Source: Streptomyces sp. NBC_00344
GTDB lineage: Bacteria; Actinomycetota; Actinomycetes; Streptomycetales; Streptomycetaceae
DNA: 64,000 bases
Assembly (NCBI RefSeq): GCF_036088315.1
Contig: NZ_CP107996.1
Span: 6,437,001 to 6,501,000 of the forward strand
Direction: 5' to 3'
Notes under the pieces: generated by a model
The model's database searches: none
Seen by the model: only the letters and a program-made list of their open reading frames with translations
Told to the model about the DNA's origin: nothing
Program-made: the position numbers and the translations under genes
Shown here: positions 53,980 to 63,300 of the stretch, piece by piece
Position numbering within the stretch: the stretch's first letter is position 1
Layout of the letters: each line of letters starts with the position of its first letter

Positions 53980-53999
53980 CAACCGCAACGTTGTAGTTG
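53980..53999. promoter_or_regulatory. Imperfect palindrome, candidate operator
   Basis: The outer arms CAAC and GTTG and inner arms CAAC and GTTG are perfectly paired and separated by two unpaired bases on each side (CG and TA). The central CAACGTTG resembles the operator core seen near GH43. It may bind a TetR- or LacI-type regulator. Confidence 0.4.
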
Positions 54000-54118
54000 G
54001 CTTCAAGTGGTCCAGCCGATGCGCCCTGACGCCCCGCTGTCTGACGCCCGCCTGGCACCACTCACCACGTGTGACCTCGCCGGTCCGAACGCCGGGAGCG
54101 CGGGCAGGGTGTGCTCGC

Positions 54119-54124
54119 TATCGT
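54119..54124 (+). promoter_or_regulatory. -10 element TATCGT of leaderless transcript
   Basis: TATCGT is six bases before the GTG at 54131, with no ribosome binding site. Confidence 0.45.
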
Positions 54125-54130
54125 GCAACC

Positions 54131-54673
54131 GTGACCGACCCCGGGCCTCCTCTGCTTTTTCTCGATGTCGACGGGCCGCTCATCCCGTTCGGGGCGACGT
54201 GGGAGGAGCGCCCGGGTGGGTACCCGACATACCGGACGGGCGTCGAACCGGGTGACTCGAATCCTCTTCTGGTGAGGATCAATCCCGCGCACGGGCCCCG
54301 GCTGGCCGGGCTCCCGTGCCGGCTGGTGTGGGCCACGACCTGGATGGACGAGGCGAACAGCTGCGTGGCGCCACGGCTGGGCCTGCCCGAGCTGCCGGTG
54401 GTGATCTGGCCCGAGCCGACCTGTACCGATGGCCGGGCGGAGTGGCACGGTCTGCACTGGAAGACCCGCACCCTCCTCGACTGGGCGGCCGGCCGGCCTT
54501 TCGTCTGGGTCGACGACGAGATCACGGAGAGGGACCGGGACTGGGTGTCCGCTCGATACCGGGGGCAGGCCCTGCTGCACCGGGTCGACCCCCGAAGGGG
54601 TCTTGTCGACGCCGACTTCGCAGCCATCGAAGCATGGCTCCGCACGATCCGCCCGGCACCCGAGGGCAGCTGA
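54131..54673 (+). CDS. HAD-like domain protein
   Basis: A 180-residue protein starting with the HAD superfamily motif LLFLDVDGPLIPF (two Asp residues, D-x-D), followed by WATTWMDEAN and VWVDDEITERDRDW, the latter fitting motif IV acids. HAD domains of this short type occur in actinomycetes without known substrate, including a group linked to RNA repair modules. The GTG at 54131 is six bases after TATCGT, supporting a leaderless start. No cap domain or signal peptide is evident. Confidence 0.8.
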   Translation: MTDPGPPLLFLDVDGPLIPFGATWEERPGGYPTYRTGVEPGDSNPLLVRINPAHGPRLAGLPCRLVWATTWMDEANSCVAPRLGLPELPVVIWPEPTCTDGRAEWHGLHWKTRTLLDWAAGRPFVWVDDEITERDRDWVSARYRGQALLHRVDPRRGLVDADFAAIEAWLRTIRPAPEGS

Positions 54674-54769
54674 CGGAGCCCGGTCCTGCGGCTTGCCCAT
54701 GCGCCGTTCCCTGACCTTCAGGCCGGCCGGGCCCGGTTCGAACGGGGGGTGCGGGGCAGGCGCTTCGGC

Positions 54770-55564
54770 ATGGACACAGTTCAGGAAGAGACGGCGCCGG
54801 GGCGGCGGCGTCTGCCTCAGCGGCAGGCCCTGCTCATCGCGGTCCCGGTCGCCGCTCTGTCCGTCGTCGTCACCTTGGTCGTCGTGGGCCACCACGGCCG
54901 TCACGGCCCTTATGCCGGGCCCGATCCGATCCGGCACAGCCAGGTGCGAGAGGGTGGCTTCCGGGCAGGTGACACCGGCCTGGTGGTCCTTGACGGTGTG
55001 TCAGGAAAGATCCGGGTGGCGGCTGCCCGGAACACCACGGCTGTCTCTGGCACATACGACGATGACCACGGCGGCGGTATACGCGCCCGTCTCGAAGCCG
55101 CCGCAGGCCGTCACACGTTGCGCATACGGTGTTCGGCAGGCGACGGTTCCGACGCTCCGTGTGCCGGTGCGCTGCGGCTCACCGTCCCGCAGCACACCGG
55201 GCTGCGGCTGCGGCAGACGTCCGGCGAGACGGACCTGGAGGGCCTCGGCGGTCCGCTGACCGTGGACACCGCATCGGACCGTATGACCGCCACCGGACTG
55301 CGCTCATCGAATGCCGTCATCACCGTGGTCTCCGGGAGCGCCGACATCGCCTTCGCGAGAGCCCCTGACTCCGTTGCCCTGCATGCCACTTCGGCTTCCG
55401 CGGCGCTGCGTCTTCCCTCGGCGGGCAAGGACGGTGCCTACGCGGTGACGCCCACCGCCACATCGGCTGATGTACGGATCCAGGTGCCGCACCGGGCCGG
55501 TGCACCGCACAGAGTGGCGCTCGACGTGGTGTCCGGGTCGCTGGCCGTCCTTCCCGCAATGTGA
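54770..55564 (+). CDS. Membrane-anchored DUF4097-like protein
   Basis: A 264-residue protein with one N-terminal membrane helix (ALLIAVPVAALSVVVTLVVVG, residues about 20-41) and an outer part rich in repeated short beta strands: LVVLDGVSGKIRVAAARN, LRLRQTSGETDLEGLGG, ITVVSGSADIAFARAP and VALDVVSGSLAVLP. This pattern of VSG/TSG strands is typical of the DUF4097 putative adhesin family with a beta-solenoid look. Function unknown. The ATG at 54770 is used; a GTG at 54749 is also in frame. Confidence 0.75.
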   Translation: MDTVQEETAPGRRRLPQRQALLIAVPVAALSVVVTLVVVGHHGRHGPYAGPDPIRHSQVREGGFRAGDTGLVVLDGVSGKIRVAAARNTTAVSGTYDDDHGGGIRARLEAAAGRHTLRIRCSAGDGSDAPCAGALRLTVPQHTGLRLRQTSGETDLEGLGGPLTVDTASDRMTATGLRSSNAVITVVSGSADIAFARAPDSVALHATSASAALRLPSAGKDGAYAVTPTATSADVRIQVPHRAGAPHRVALDVVSGSLAVLPAM

Positions 55565-55743
55565 CCCACCCGGTCACTCCCGTGGAGGTCCGGCGTCAGC
55601 CGGTCCACTGGCCGTCCACGGGTCATGACGTCCCGACACAGCGCATCTGGCAGGCAGCGGTTCTGCGGCCTGCTGGGGAGCCGGACCGTTTGAGAACACC
55701 AGGACTGATCTTGTCGAACGACCCTGCTTTCGCGGTGGGATGG

Positions 55744-56196
55744 TCATGCATCCCCAGCCTGGCAGGGCGGTGAGCCGGCCAGCGGCGAGGTGTCTTCGTA
55801 CCGGACCTCGTACACGCGCTCGGCGAACTTCCAGCCGTCGTCCGTGCGCTGGTAGCGGTCATGGTAGATGGCGTAGTTCAGGCCTCCGCGGCCGTCGCGG
55901 GCACGCCCGACCTCTGACATGTACGCGCGGCCTGACGCGGTGTCACCGTCGAGCCGGATCAGGCCCGGGTGCGTGTTCTGCACAAGGAAGTCCACGACGT
56001 CCGGCACCCGCCTGCCCCAGGCGCGGATCGGCTCCCGCCCCTCGAGCTCGACGGGGATGTCGGGCATACGCTATACGCCGTCCGGTGTGAACAGCGAAGC
56101 GATACGGTCGTAGTCGCGCATCATCACCGCGTCGGTGAACTCACCGCGCAGGGCTTCGATCTCGACACGATCCGCGATGGCCCGAAAGTCGCTCAT
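55744..56196 (-). pseudogene. SnoaL/NTF2-like gene interrupted by an in-frame TAG
   Basis: The frame from the ATG at 56196 (MSDFRAIADRVEIEALRGEF, with a GAGGAA site upstream) through LFTPDGV, then TAG (56071-56073), then RMPDIPVELEGREPIRAWGRRV to the stop at 55744, reads as one SnoaL-like NTF2-fold protein of 151 codons. The stop stands where the family usually has Trp (PDGVWRMP), so one base change (TGG to TAG) would explain it. An ATG soon after the stop (56067) could restart translation, giving a shortened product lacking the first helices. It may be a true pseudogene or a sequence error. Confidence 0.75.
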
Positions 56197-56439
56197 CCCG
56201 TTCCTCCTCATCGCCTTGAACCCGATTCACGAACCACACCGGTCGCCCTGAGACGGGCGCTCGGAGGCCGGCGGTACAGCAGACCCCGGCCGAGCGTCCC
56301 GGCTCACCGGATGGTGTGTTCTCTCCGCAGTACGACGACACGACCCTCCGGAATGTGACACGGCCCCTCTGGAGCGCACCGCGATTGGGGATCCGTCGGC
56401 ACGAAGGGGCTCCGGGAACCTGCCTCCCGGTCGGAGTCG

Positions 56440-58305
56440 TCAGCCCATCGCGTGGTCCAGGTTGGTTGCGGCGCTGATGAGCGCGAGATGAGTGAACGCC
56501 TGGGGGAAGTTTCCGAGATGCTCGCCGGTCATGCCGATCTGTTCGGCGTACAGGCCGAGGTGGTTGGCGTAGGTGAACGTCTTCTCCAGAGCGAGCCTCG
56601 CCCGTTCGATCTGGCCGGTTCGCGTCAGGGCTTCGACCCACCAGAAGGAACAGATGGAGAACGTGCCCTCCTCCCCGGTGAGGCCGTCGGGCGCCATCTT
56701 GGGGTCGTAACGGTAGACCAGACTGTCCATCACCAGCTGACCGGCGATGGCGTCCATGGTGGAGCGGAAGCGCGGATCATCGGGGGAGCAGAACTTGACC
56801 ATCGGCATGAGCAGCAGCGAGGCGTCCACGACGGCCCGCGGGCTCCTGCCGTTACCGAGCTGCTGGACGAAGGTCTTGGCCTCGTCGTTCCAGCCGCGTT
56901 CGATGATCTGCCGGTAGATCTCGTTGCGGACGGACTCCCACCGCACCAGATCCCCCGGAAGCCCTCGCTGCCGGGCCATTCTGATCATGCGCTCGACCGC
57001 GACCCAGCACATCAGCCGTGAGTAGGTGTGGTGCTGCTTGCCGGCCCGGGTCTCCCAGATGCTCTCGTCGGCGGTGTCCCAGTGCTCCAGCAGCCAGTCC
57101 ACGATGGTGCACAGGTCCATCCAGCTGTCGTGCGAGATCCCGACGCTGTACTTGTTGAACAGATAGATGGAGTCGATGAGTTCGCCGTAGATGTCCATCT
57201 GCAACTGGTTCGCCGCATCGTTCCCCACCCGGACCGGGCGTGAGCCGCGATAGCCCTCGAAGTGGTCGAGGGTCTGCTCGGGCAGATACGCATCTCCGTC
57301 GATGGAGTACAAGACGTGGAGCGGTCCGTGGCTCCCGTCCGCCGCGTTGTGCAGACACGCGGCCAGCCATTGGATGAAGGCCTTCGCCTCCCCTGTGAAG
57401 CCCAGCCGCAGCAGCGCGTACAAGGAGAACGCGGCATCGCGGATCCACACGTACCGGTAGTCCCAGTTGCGTTCGCCTCCCAGCTGCTCCGGCAGCCCCA
57501 GTGTGGGGGCGGCCACGATGGCGCCGGTGGGCTCGTGGGTGAGCAGCTTGAGCGTCAGGGCGGAACGGTGCACCATCTCCCGCCACCGCCCGGTGTACGT
57601 GGACTGCTTCAGCCAGGCGCGCCAGAACGTGATGGTGGACCGGAACAGCGCCTCCACACTCTCCGTGTCCACCGGTTCCCGGTCGTCGGCTGCGGCGCTG
57701 CCCGGTTCTTCGGTACGCAGCAGGAAGAGTTCCGTCTGTCCTTCGTCCACGGTGAAACGGCCGCGGGCGTCGTCACCGTCGACGCGCAGTTCGACCGAGC
57801 TGTCGACGGTGACGCTCAGTGTCGCGCCGTCGAAGCGCACCCCTCGCCCGGAGACGGTGGTCCGGTGGGCGTCGCGGCCGTAGTCGAGACGCGGAGCGAT
57901 CTCGACATCGATGCGCATACGGCCGCGGATTCCTACGACCCGCCGCACCAGACACTGCTGGTGCTGCTCATGGTGTTCCTCGACCAGCGGCATGAAGTCC
58001 TGGATCTCCACGATCCCGTCCTCGGTGAGCATCCGGGTGATCAGGATGTTGGTGTCGGGGAAGTAGAACTGCTGCCGGGCCGCGGCCCGGCAGTCCGGAC
58101 TGATCCGCCAGTGCCCGCCACGACGGGAGTCGAGGAGCGAGCCGAAAACGCTGGGGGAGTCGAACCGCGGAGCGCAGAACCAGTCGATTCTGCCGTCCGT
58201 GCCGATCAGCGCCGCAGTACGGAGATCGCCTATCAGCCCGTGTTCGGCGATCGGCAGATAGTCGGTAGCGGTGTCCCGTGAGTCTTCCGGCGCCTGGTAG
58301 GCCAT
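56440..58305 (-). CDS. GH15-family glucoamylase/trehalase-like protein
   Basis: A 621-residue enzyme of glycoside hydrolase family 15. The N-terminal beta-sandwich (IAEHGLIGDLRTAALIGTDGRIDWFCAPRFDSPSVFGSLLD) is followed by an (alpha/alpha)6-barrel with NWDYRYVWIRDAAFSLYALL and, near the end, GLYAEQIG with the catalytic Glu. Actinobacterial relatives include trehalases and glucoamylase-like enzymes, so trehalose breakdown is possible. No signal peptide, so cytoplasmic. The ATG at 58305 starts the family sequence after a GGGAGACAGGAC region; an upstream frame to 58377 is not needed. Confidence 0.9.
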   Translation of the reverse strand: MAYQAPEDSRDTATDYLPIAEHGLIGDLRTAALIGTDGRIDWFCAPRFDSPSVFGSLLDSRRGGHWRISPDCRAAARQQFYFPDTNILITRMLTEDGIVEIQDFMPLVEEHHEQHQQCLVRRVVGIRGRMRIDVEIAPRLDYGRDAHRTTVSGRGVRFDGATLSVTVDSSVELRVDGDDARGRFTVDEGQTELFLLRTEEPGSAAADDREPVDTESVEALFRSTITFWRAWLKQSTYTGRWREMVHRSALTLKLLTHEPTGAIVAAPTLGLPEQLGGERNWDYRYVWIRDAAFSLYALLRLGFTGEAKAFIQWLAACLHNAADGSHGPLHVLYSIDGDAYLPEQTLDHFEGYRGSRPVRVGNDAANQLQMDIYGELIDSIYLFNKYSVGISHDSWMDLCTIVDWLLEHWDTADESIWETRAGKQHHTYSRLMCWVAVERMIRMARQRGLPGDLVRWESVRNEIYRQIIERGWNDEAKTFVQQLGNGRSPRAVVDASLLLMPMVKFCSPDDPRFRSTMDAIAGQLVMDSLVYRYDPKMAPDGLTGEEGTFSICSFWWVEALTRTGQIERARLALEKTFTYANHLGLYAEQIGMTGEHLGNFPQAFTHLALISAATNLDHAMG

Positions 58306-58552
58306 GGCATGTCCTGTCTCCCGTCCTGGGCGCCGTGCACCGGAGCTCCAGCGGGTGTCGTTCGCCGGCTCTGACACGCTCCATCGTCACTTTTCTGCCC
58401 GGGAAGCGCTCGTCGGCGGCTGCGCCGAGGGGTGTTCCGATGGTGAACCGACGGACGTGGACCCCGCCGCCGGTACGGTCGCGGCGACAGCCGGGAACGG
58501 CGCCTCCGGGGGACAACGTGCGGACCTTCGCGCCGGGTCTCATCATGAAGAG

Positions 58553-58732
58553 ATGGACAAGGTCAGGACACCACCCGGAGAGACACCTCCCGCGGAGGGG
58601 TGCATAGCGGAAGCGCACGAAGAGCGTCCGGACGGCGGTATGTGGGAGCACCCCCGCTTCTGGGCAGCCCTCATTCTGTGCGGTGCGCTTCTTTTCGCCG
58701 CGTTCTTCGTCGCGCGCATCTTCTCTGCCTGA
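58553..58732 (+). CDS. Small single-pass membrane protein (DUF6480-like)
   Basis: A 59-residue protein. A polar N-terminus with the motif PPGETPPAEG is followed by one membrane helix (RFWAALILCGALLFAAFFVARIF). The PPGETPPAEG stretch resembles the DUF6480 family of tiny actinomycete membrane proteins, which I recall by pattern only. Function unknown. ATG at 58553, after a GAAGAG sequence. Confidence 0.65.
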   Translation: MDKVRTPPGETPPAEGCIAEAHEERPDGGMWEHPRFWAALILCGALLFAAFFVARIFSA

Positions 58733-58814
58733 GAACGCATCTCCGTGCCGGAATCAAGCGGCGCGCGGGTCCGAATGCTCTGCGCGGCGCCTCACTGCCT
58801 GGCGCACCGCTTAC

Positions 58815-59264
58815 TCACCGAAGCTGCGGCCGACCGCGCCTGCGCGAGGTGGCCATCAGATAGGTGGCCATGATGATGGTGACTCCCTGGGCGACGACGG
58901 TGATCGTTTTGTCGTTGAACCAGACGGGCTCGTACATGTTGGGCACCGGCCCCAGCTTTCCCACATCGACGTAGCGGTAGACCAGAAGAAGTGCGAGTCC
59001 TCCGGCGGCGACGAGCCAGGCGAAGGCATCAGCGGGCAGGCGCCGCCAGATCAGGACCAGGAGTGCCGCGAGACAGGCGAAGGCGGCTTCGATGCGGAAC
59101 AGCGTGCCCTGGCTGATGCTCGCCGCGACGGCGTCGTACTGATCCGCGAGTCGGGCGTGCACCCAGGCGTCGACACCCAGCCCCGCGGCGGCCAGGATCC
59201 GGGCGATGGCTCCCGGCAGGCCGCCGACGGGCCCGGGTGAGAGTACAGAACGTGCTGGCCGCAT
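58815..59264 (-). CDS. Small four-helix membrane protein
   Basis: A 149-residue integral membrane protein with about four hydrophobic helices (GGLPGAIARILAAAGLGVDAW, FRIEAAFACLAALLVLIW, AFAWLVAAGGLALLLVYRYV, TVVAQGVTIIMATYLMA). No family I can name with certainty; it looks like small hypothetical membrane proteins of actinomycetes. It starts 23 bases after the cupredoxin lipoprotein gene ends on the same strand, so the two are an operon, and may cooperate at the membrane. ATG at 59264 follows GGGAG. Confidence 0.8.
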   Translation of the reverse strand: MRPARSVLSPGPVGGLPGAIARILAAAGLGVDAWVHARLADQYDAVAASISQGTLFRIEAAFACLAALLVLIWRRLPADAFAWLVAAGGLALLLVYRYVDVGKLGPVPNMYEPVWFNDKTITVVAQGVTIIMATYLMATSRRRGRPQLR

Positions 59265-59287
59265 GAGTTCTCCCTGACCGCACCGGC

Positions 59288-60079
59288 TCAACCGACGGTG
59301 AGTGTGCCCTTCATGTACGGGTGGATGGTGCAGTTGTACGGATGAGACCCTGCCTTGGACGGCGCCTTGAAGCTGACGGTCTTGCCGGCCGCGACGTTGC
59401 CCGTGTCGAACGACTTGTCCTTGGCCGTCACGGTGTGGGTGACGGAGTCCTGATTGACCACGGTCACCGTGGTGCCGGGCTTCACGGTGAGCGATGAGGG
59501 TGCGTACTTGAAATTCTTGATCACGATCCGCGCCCGGCTGTTGCTCGGGACCTCCTTCGTGATCTTGTTTCCGGCCGGGTCGAGGACGAACCACTGGCCG
59601 TGGAAGGCCTTCACGGCCTGCCCTCCGGTGTCACCCGCCTTCTTGTCCTTGCTGAAGTAGTAGAGGGGGTGATGGTGATAGGTGGCCTGCTTGCTGCCGT
59701 CGCTGCGCGTGGTGGTCCCCAGCAGTGAGCTCTTGGCCCCTTTGCCTGCGGTCGGTCTGGCCTCGACCTTCGCCGGTGGCCAGGCCTTTGCGCAGGTGCC
59801 GGTGCAGGTCGGCTTGGCGGACCTGTCACCGCTGAAGAGGTAGAGGGTCCTGCCCTTGCCATCAACGATGATCTTCCCAAGGCCGTCGGCGCCGACTGTC
59901 ATGATCTTCGATGGCATCGTGGCGGAGCTTGCTGCCGCCAGGGGTTCCGCGGAGGCAGCCGATGAGGCGACAGGTGCTTGCGCATGGGTCCCGGATGTCG
60001 CCTGCGAGCAGCCCCCGGCCGCCGCCGCGGTCACCGCGAGACCCACCGCAGCAGCAGTCCGCGCGCATCTCGTCTTCAT
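59288..60079 (-). CDS. Cupredoxin-domain lipoprotein with COG4315-type repeats
   Basis: A 263-residue exported lipoprotein: the lipobox AAAGGC places the acylated Cys at residue 24. The middle (about 55-175) contains two copies of the secreted-lipoprotein YxFxxD pattern (TLYLFSGD and LYYFSKDKKAGDTGG) typical of COG4315 proteins. The C-terminus (about 180-263) is a cupredoxin (amicyanin/plastocyanin-like) with a complete type-1 copper set: His in SVTHTVTA, and Cys, His and Met in YNCTIHPYMKG. It probably binds copper outside the membrane and may carry electrons. It begins an operon with the membrane protein at 58815-59264. The ATG at 60079 is used. Confidence 0.88.
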   Translation of the reverse strand: MKTRCARTAAAVGLAVTAAAAGGCSQATSGTHAQAPVASSAASAEPLAAASSATMPSKIMTVGADGLGKIIVDGKGRTLYLFSGDRSAKPTCTGTCAKAWPPAKVEARPTAGKGAKSSLLGTTTRSDGSKQATYHHHPLYYFSKDKKAGDTGGQAVKAFHGQWFVLDPAGNKITKEVPSNSRARIVIKNFKYAPSSLTVKPGTTVTVVNQDSVTHTVTAKDKSFDTGNVAAGKTVSFKAPSKAGSHPYNCTIHPYMKGTLTVG

Positions 60080-60315
60080 TGCTGACTCCTCCGGAACCTC
60101 ACCTGGCGAGCGGGAGCGCAGCCCGTCGGAGGGGCTGCCTCTCCTCACTTGACGCGAGCAGCCGGATCCGGACCACCGGAGCGGGCCATCCGGCTGACCG
60201 CCACCCGGGGAGGAACACCCGAAAGGGGCGCCTGTCCGGTGTCCGTCCGATTGCCACCCGCAGGCTCGACCGGCATCCGGATCGCGACCGGGCCGTATTT
60301 CCCCGGGGAACGGCG

Positions 60316-60350
60316 AGGGCCCTGCCGTCCCCGGGGAACGGCAGAGCCCT
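60316..60350 (-). terminator. Hairpin downstream of GH3 gene
   Basis: 13-base arms with one mismatch (AGGGC-C-CTGCCGT and ACGGCAG-A-GCCCT) around a CCCCGGGGA loop, 16 bases after the GH3 stop in the minus direction. Confidence 0.6.
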
Positions 60351-60366
60351 TGTGGAGCCGAGGAGA

Positions 60367-63300
60367 TCAGCTGATCGTGCCGGCGAAGAGGTGCAGTTCG
60401 GCGTTGTCCGGCAGGCTGACGTAAGCGACCTGCTTCCCCTGGGTCAGGGGGATGGCAGCCGAGTACAGACTCACCTTGTGGTCCGCCGGGTCGGTACTGC
60501 CGGCGGGCCGGTTCCAGTGGTCAGTCGTGGCCACCAGTGAACCCCCGGGCGCGGCCGCGTTGCTGTACCAGTCGGCGAACGTCAAGGTGGCCGTGGACGA
60601 ACTGCCATCGGTGTACGTCACGACGACCGGTCCGCTCTGGGTGCCATTGGTCCCGGCCCCGAGGAAGGACAGGGACGATCCGGAACCCTTCATGGCGATC
60701 AGCTGGCCGGCGGCGGTTACCGCGTCGGGCCGGGCCGCGGGAACGTCGGGCCAGGTGAATGCTGCCGGGCCCCCGCCGACGGCGGCGCCCGGTGTGATTC
60801 CGGCTTCGGCCAGAGCCTGGGCGGAGAAGCTGTATCCCTTGCCGTCCAGGTTTCCCGCGGTCGGATCCGCGTCGTCACTGACGCCGACGGTGCCGAAGGC
60901 ATCCGGCAGTCCGGCGAACGCAACCCGGACGGCCGCCTTCCCCGTGGCCGGTGGCAGGGTCCCCGATCCCTTGTAGGTGGTGGTGCCGGTCAGTGACACC
61001 TTGCCGCCCTTCGCGTCGGCGGGTACCTCCACAGTCCACTTCGTGGAGACCGATCCGCCCGCGGGTACGGTCTTGAACGCCGATGGTGTGCTCGCGGTCT
61101 TCGACCAGCCGCTGGGGGTGGTGAGGGTGGTCGCCGCCTGATGCACGGGCTGGGTGGAGCGGTTGGTGAAGGTGGTACGCACGGACAGGGTCGCACTGCG
61201 TTCCGTTGTGGCCGGGGCGGTCACCGCGGTGTAGCGCGGTCCCGTCGTCCGGTCGACCCGGAACGCGCCGCTCAGCGGCAGGTTCCGTGAGGAGTCGCCG
61301 ATGCGAACGCCGTAGGTGCCGGTTCCCAGTGTCCACGCGTGAGCGGTCTCGTTCCAGTACGAAGCGTCCTTGGCGGTGAGCTCGAACGTCACCGTACGGG
61401 TCTGCCCCGGCTTCAGATGCACCTTCCGGAAGCCCTTCAACTGCCTGGCCGGTTCGCCCGTTGACGCGGGGGCGCCCAGGTAGAGCTGTGCGACCTCGGA
61501 GCCCGCGCGCCGGCCGGTGTTGGTGACATCGGCGCTGACCCGGAGGGATCCGTCCTCGTTGAGCCTCGAGCCCTCCACACGCAGCTTGGAGAAGCGGTAC
61601 GAGGTGTAGGACAACCCGTATCCGAACGGGTACAGCGGAGCGAGGGCCTTCTTGTCGTACCAGCGGTAGCCGACGTTCAGGCCTTCGGAGTACTGCACCT
61701 GACCGTTCACGCCGGGCCACTGTTCCGTCGTCGAAGCCGGGACCTGGGCGAGCGACTTGGGAAAGGTGACGGGGAGCTTGCCGGAGGGATTGACGTCTCC
61801 GAACAGCAGCGCCGCGATGGCGTTGCCCGATTCCTGACCCGGATACCAGGCCTCGAGCACACCCTTCACCTTGTTCAGCCATGGCATGGTGACGGCGGAG
61901 CCGGTGTTCAGTACGACCACGGTGTTGGCGTTGGCCGCTGCGACCGCCTCGATGAGGGCGTTCTGGTCGCCGGGCAGGTCGATGCCGGAGAGGTCACTGC
62001 CCTCGGACTCGAAGTCGTTGGCGTAGACGACGGCGACATCGGAATCGGCAGCGAGCCGAACCGCCTGGCCGATCGGGTCGGTGCCGGCGCCCGGCCGGGT
62101 CCAGCCGAAGTTGACCTTGTCGCCACCGCCGCTCTGGTAGTAGTCGATCTCGACCTGTACCGGAGTACCCGCGGTCAGTTCCACCTTCGCGGTCTCCGTG
62201 CTGGTGCCGCCCTGGTCGCGCCAGTTGTCGATCACCTGCTTGCCGCCGATGAACAGCCGGCTGCCGTCGTCGCTGGTCAGCCCGAAGGTGTAGGTGCCGG
62301 TCGTCGGTGGGGTGAGCGATCCGGTCCATTTGGCGGCGAAATTCGTCGAGGGAACGCCGGGGGCCGGGACCTTTCCGTTCCAGTTGAATGCGACCTGCGG
62401 ATCGGTCTGCGTGGCGAGAGGCTTGCCGTCCGGGGCGGCGCCCGCGTAGTAGTCGCCCTGGAGCCCGTGTCCGTTGCCGGACGGCGGGGTGAGATACGCG
62501 CTCTCGACTGCCGGCAGGGAGCCTCCGGTTTCCTGGTTGCCCTGGGCGTACGCGACAGTCGCCCGGGATCCGGCACGCGTCTTGATGCCCTGGTAGGGCG
62601 TGACGGTGCCGGTGCCTGCCACGGCAGCGCTACCGCCTCCGGCACTCATGGTGTCGACCCCCGCACCGTCGCCGATGACCGCGATGGAATGCACCGTGTG
62701 TGTGTCGAGCGGAAGGACGTTCCCCTCGTTCTTCAGCAGGACGGTGCCGTCCTCCGCGGCCTTCTTGGCGAAGGCGACATGGTCCGGTGTCGACGCCATG
62801 GCTTCGTGGGTGTCCGCGGACGGGTGGTCGAACAGGCCGAAGCGGAACTCCTCGCGCAGGATGCGGGTCACCATGTCGTCCACCCGGCTCTGCGGAACCT
62901 GCCCCTTCTGCACGGCCGTCTTGAGCGCGGCCCCGAAGTGCGATCCGTTCGGCATCTGCATGTCCATGCCCGCATTGGCCGCGGCCACGGTGCTGTGCGT
63001 ACCGCCCCAGTCCGAAGTGATGAAGCCGTCGAACCCGAAGTCCTTTTTGAGGATGTCGTTGAGGTAGGCGTTCTCACAGGCGTCCGTACCGTTGACCCAG
63101 CTGTAGGAGCACATGGCGGACGAGGGGTGGGACTGGTCGACGATGGTGCCGAATGCGTCGGTGTAGATCTCCCGAACCGTGCGGTCATCGACGACAACGT
63201 TGTCAGAAGAAGTGTTTCTCTTGGTTTCCTGGTTGTAGACGGCCCAGTGCTTGACCTGCGCCATGACGCCCCGGGACTGGATGCCGTTGATGTCGGCCGA

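Larger units (their letters stand above)
53803..54130. other. Divergent intergenic region with tandem repeats and a palindrome
   Basis: About 330 bases between the aldo/keto reductase and HAD-like genes. It contains tandem 7-base and 14-base repeats near the reductase start and an imperfect palindrome further upstream. No gene is seen. Confidence 0.6.
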
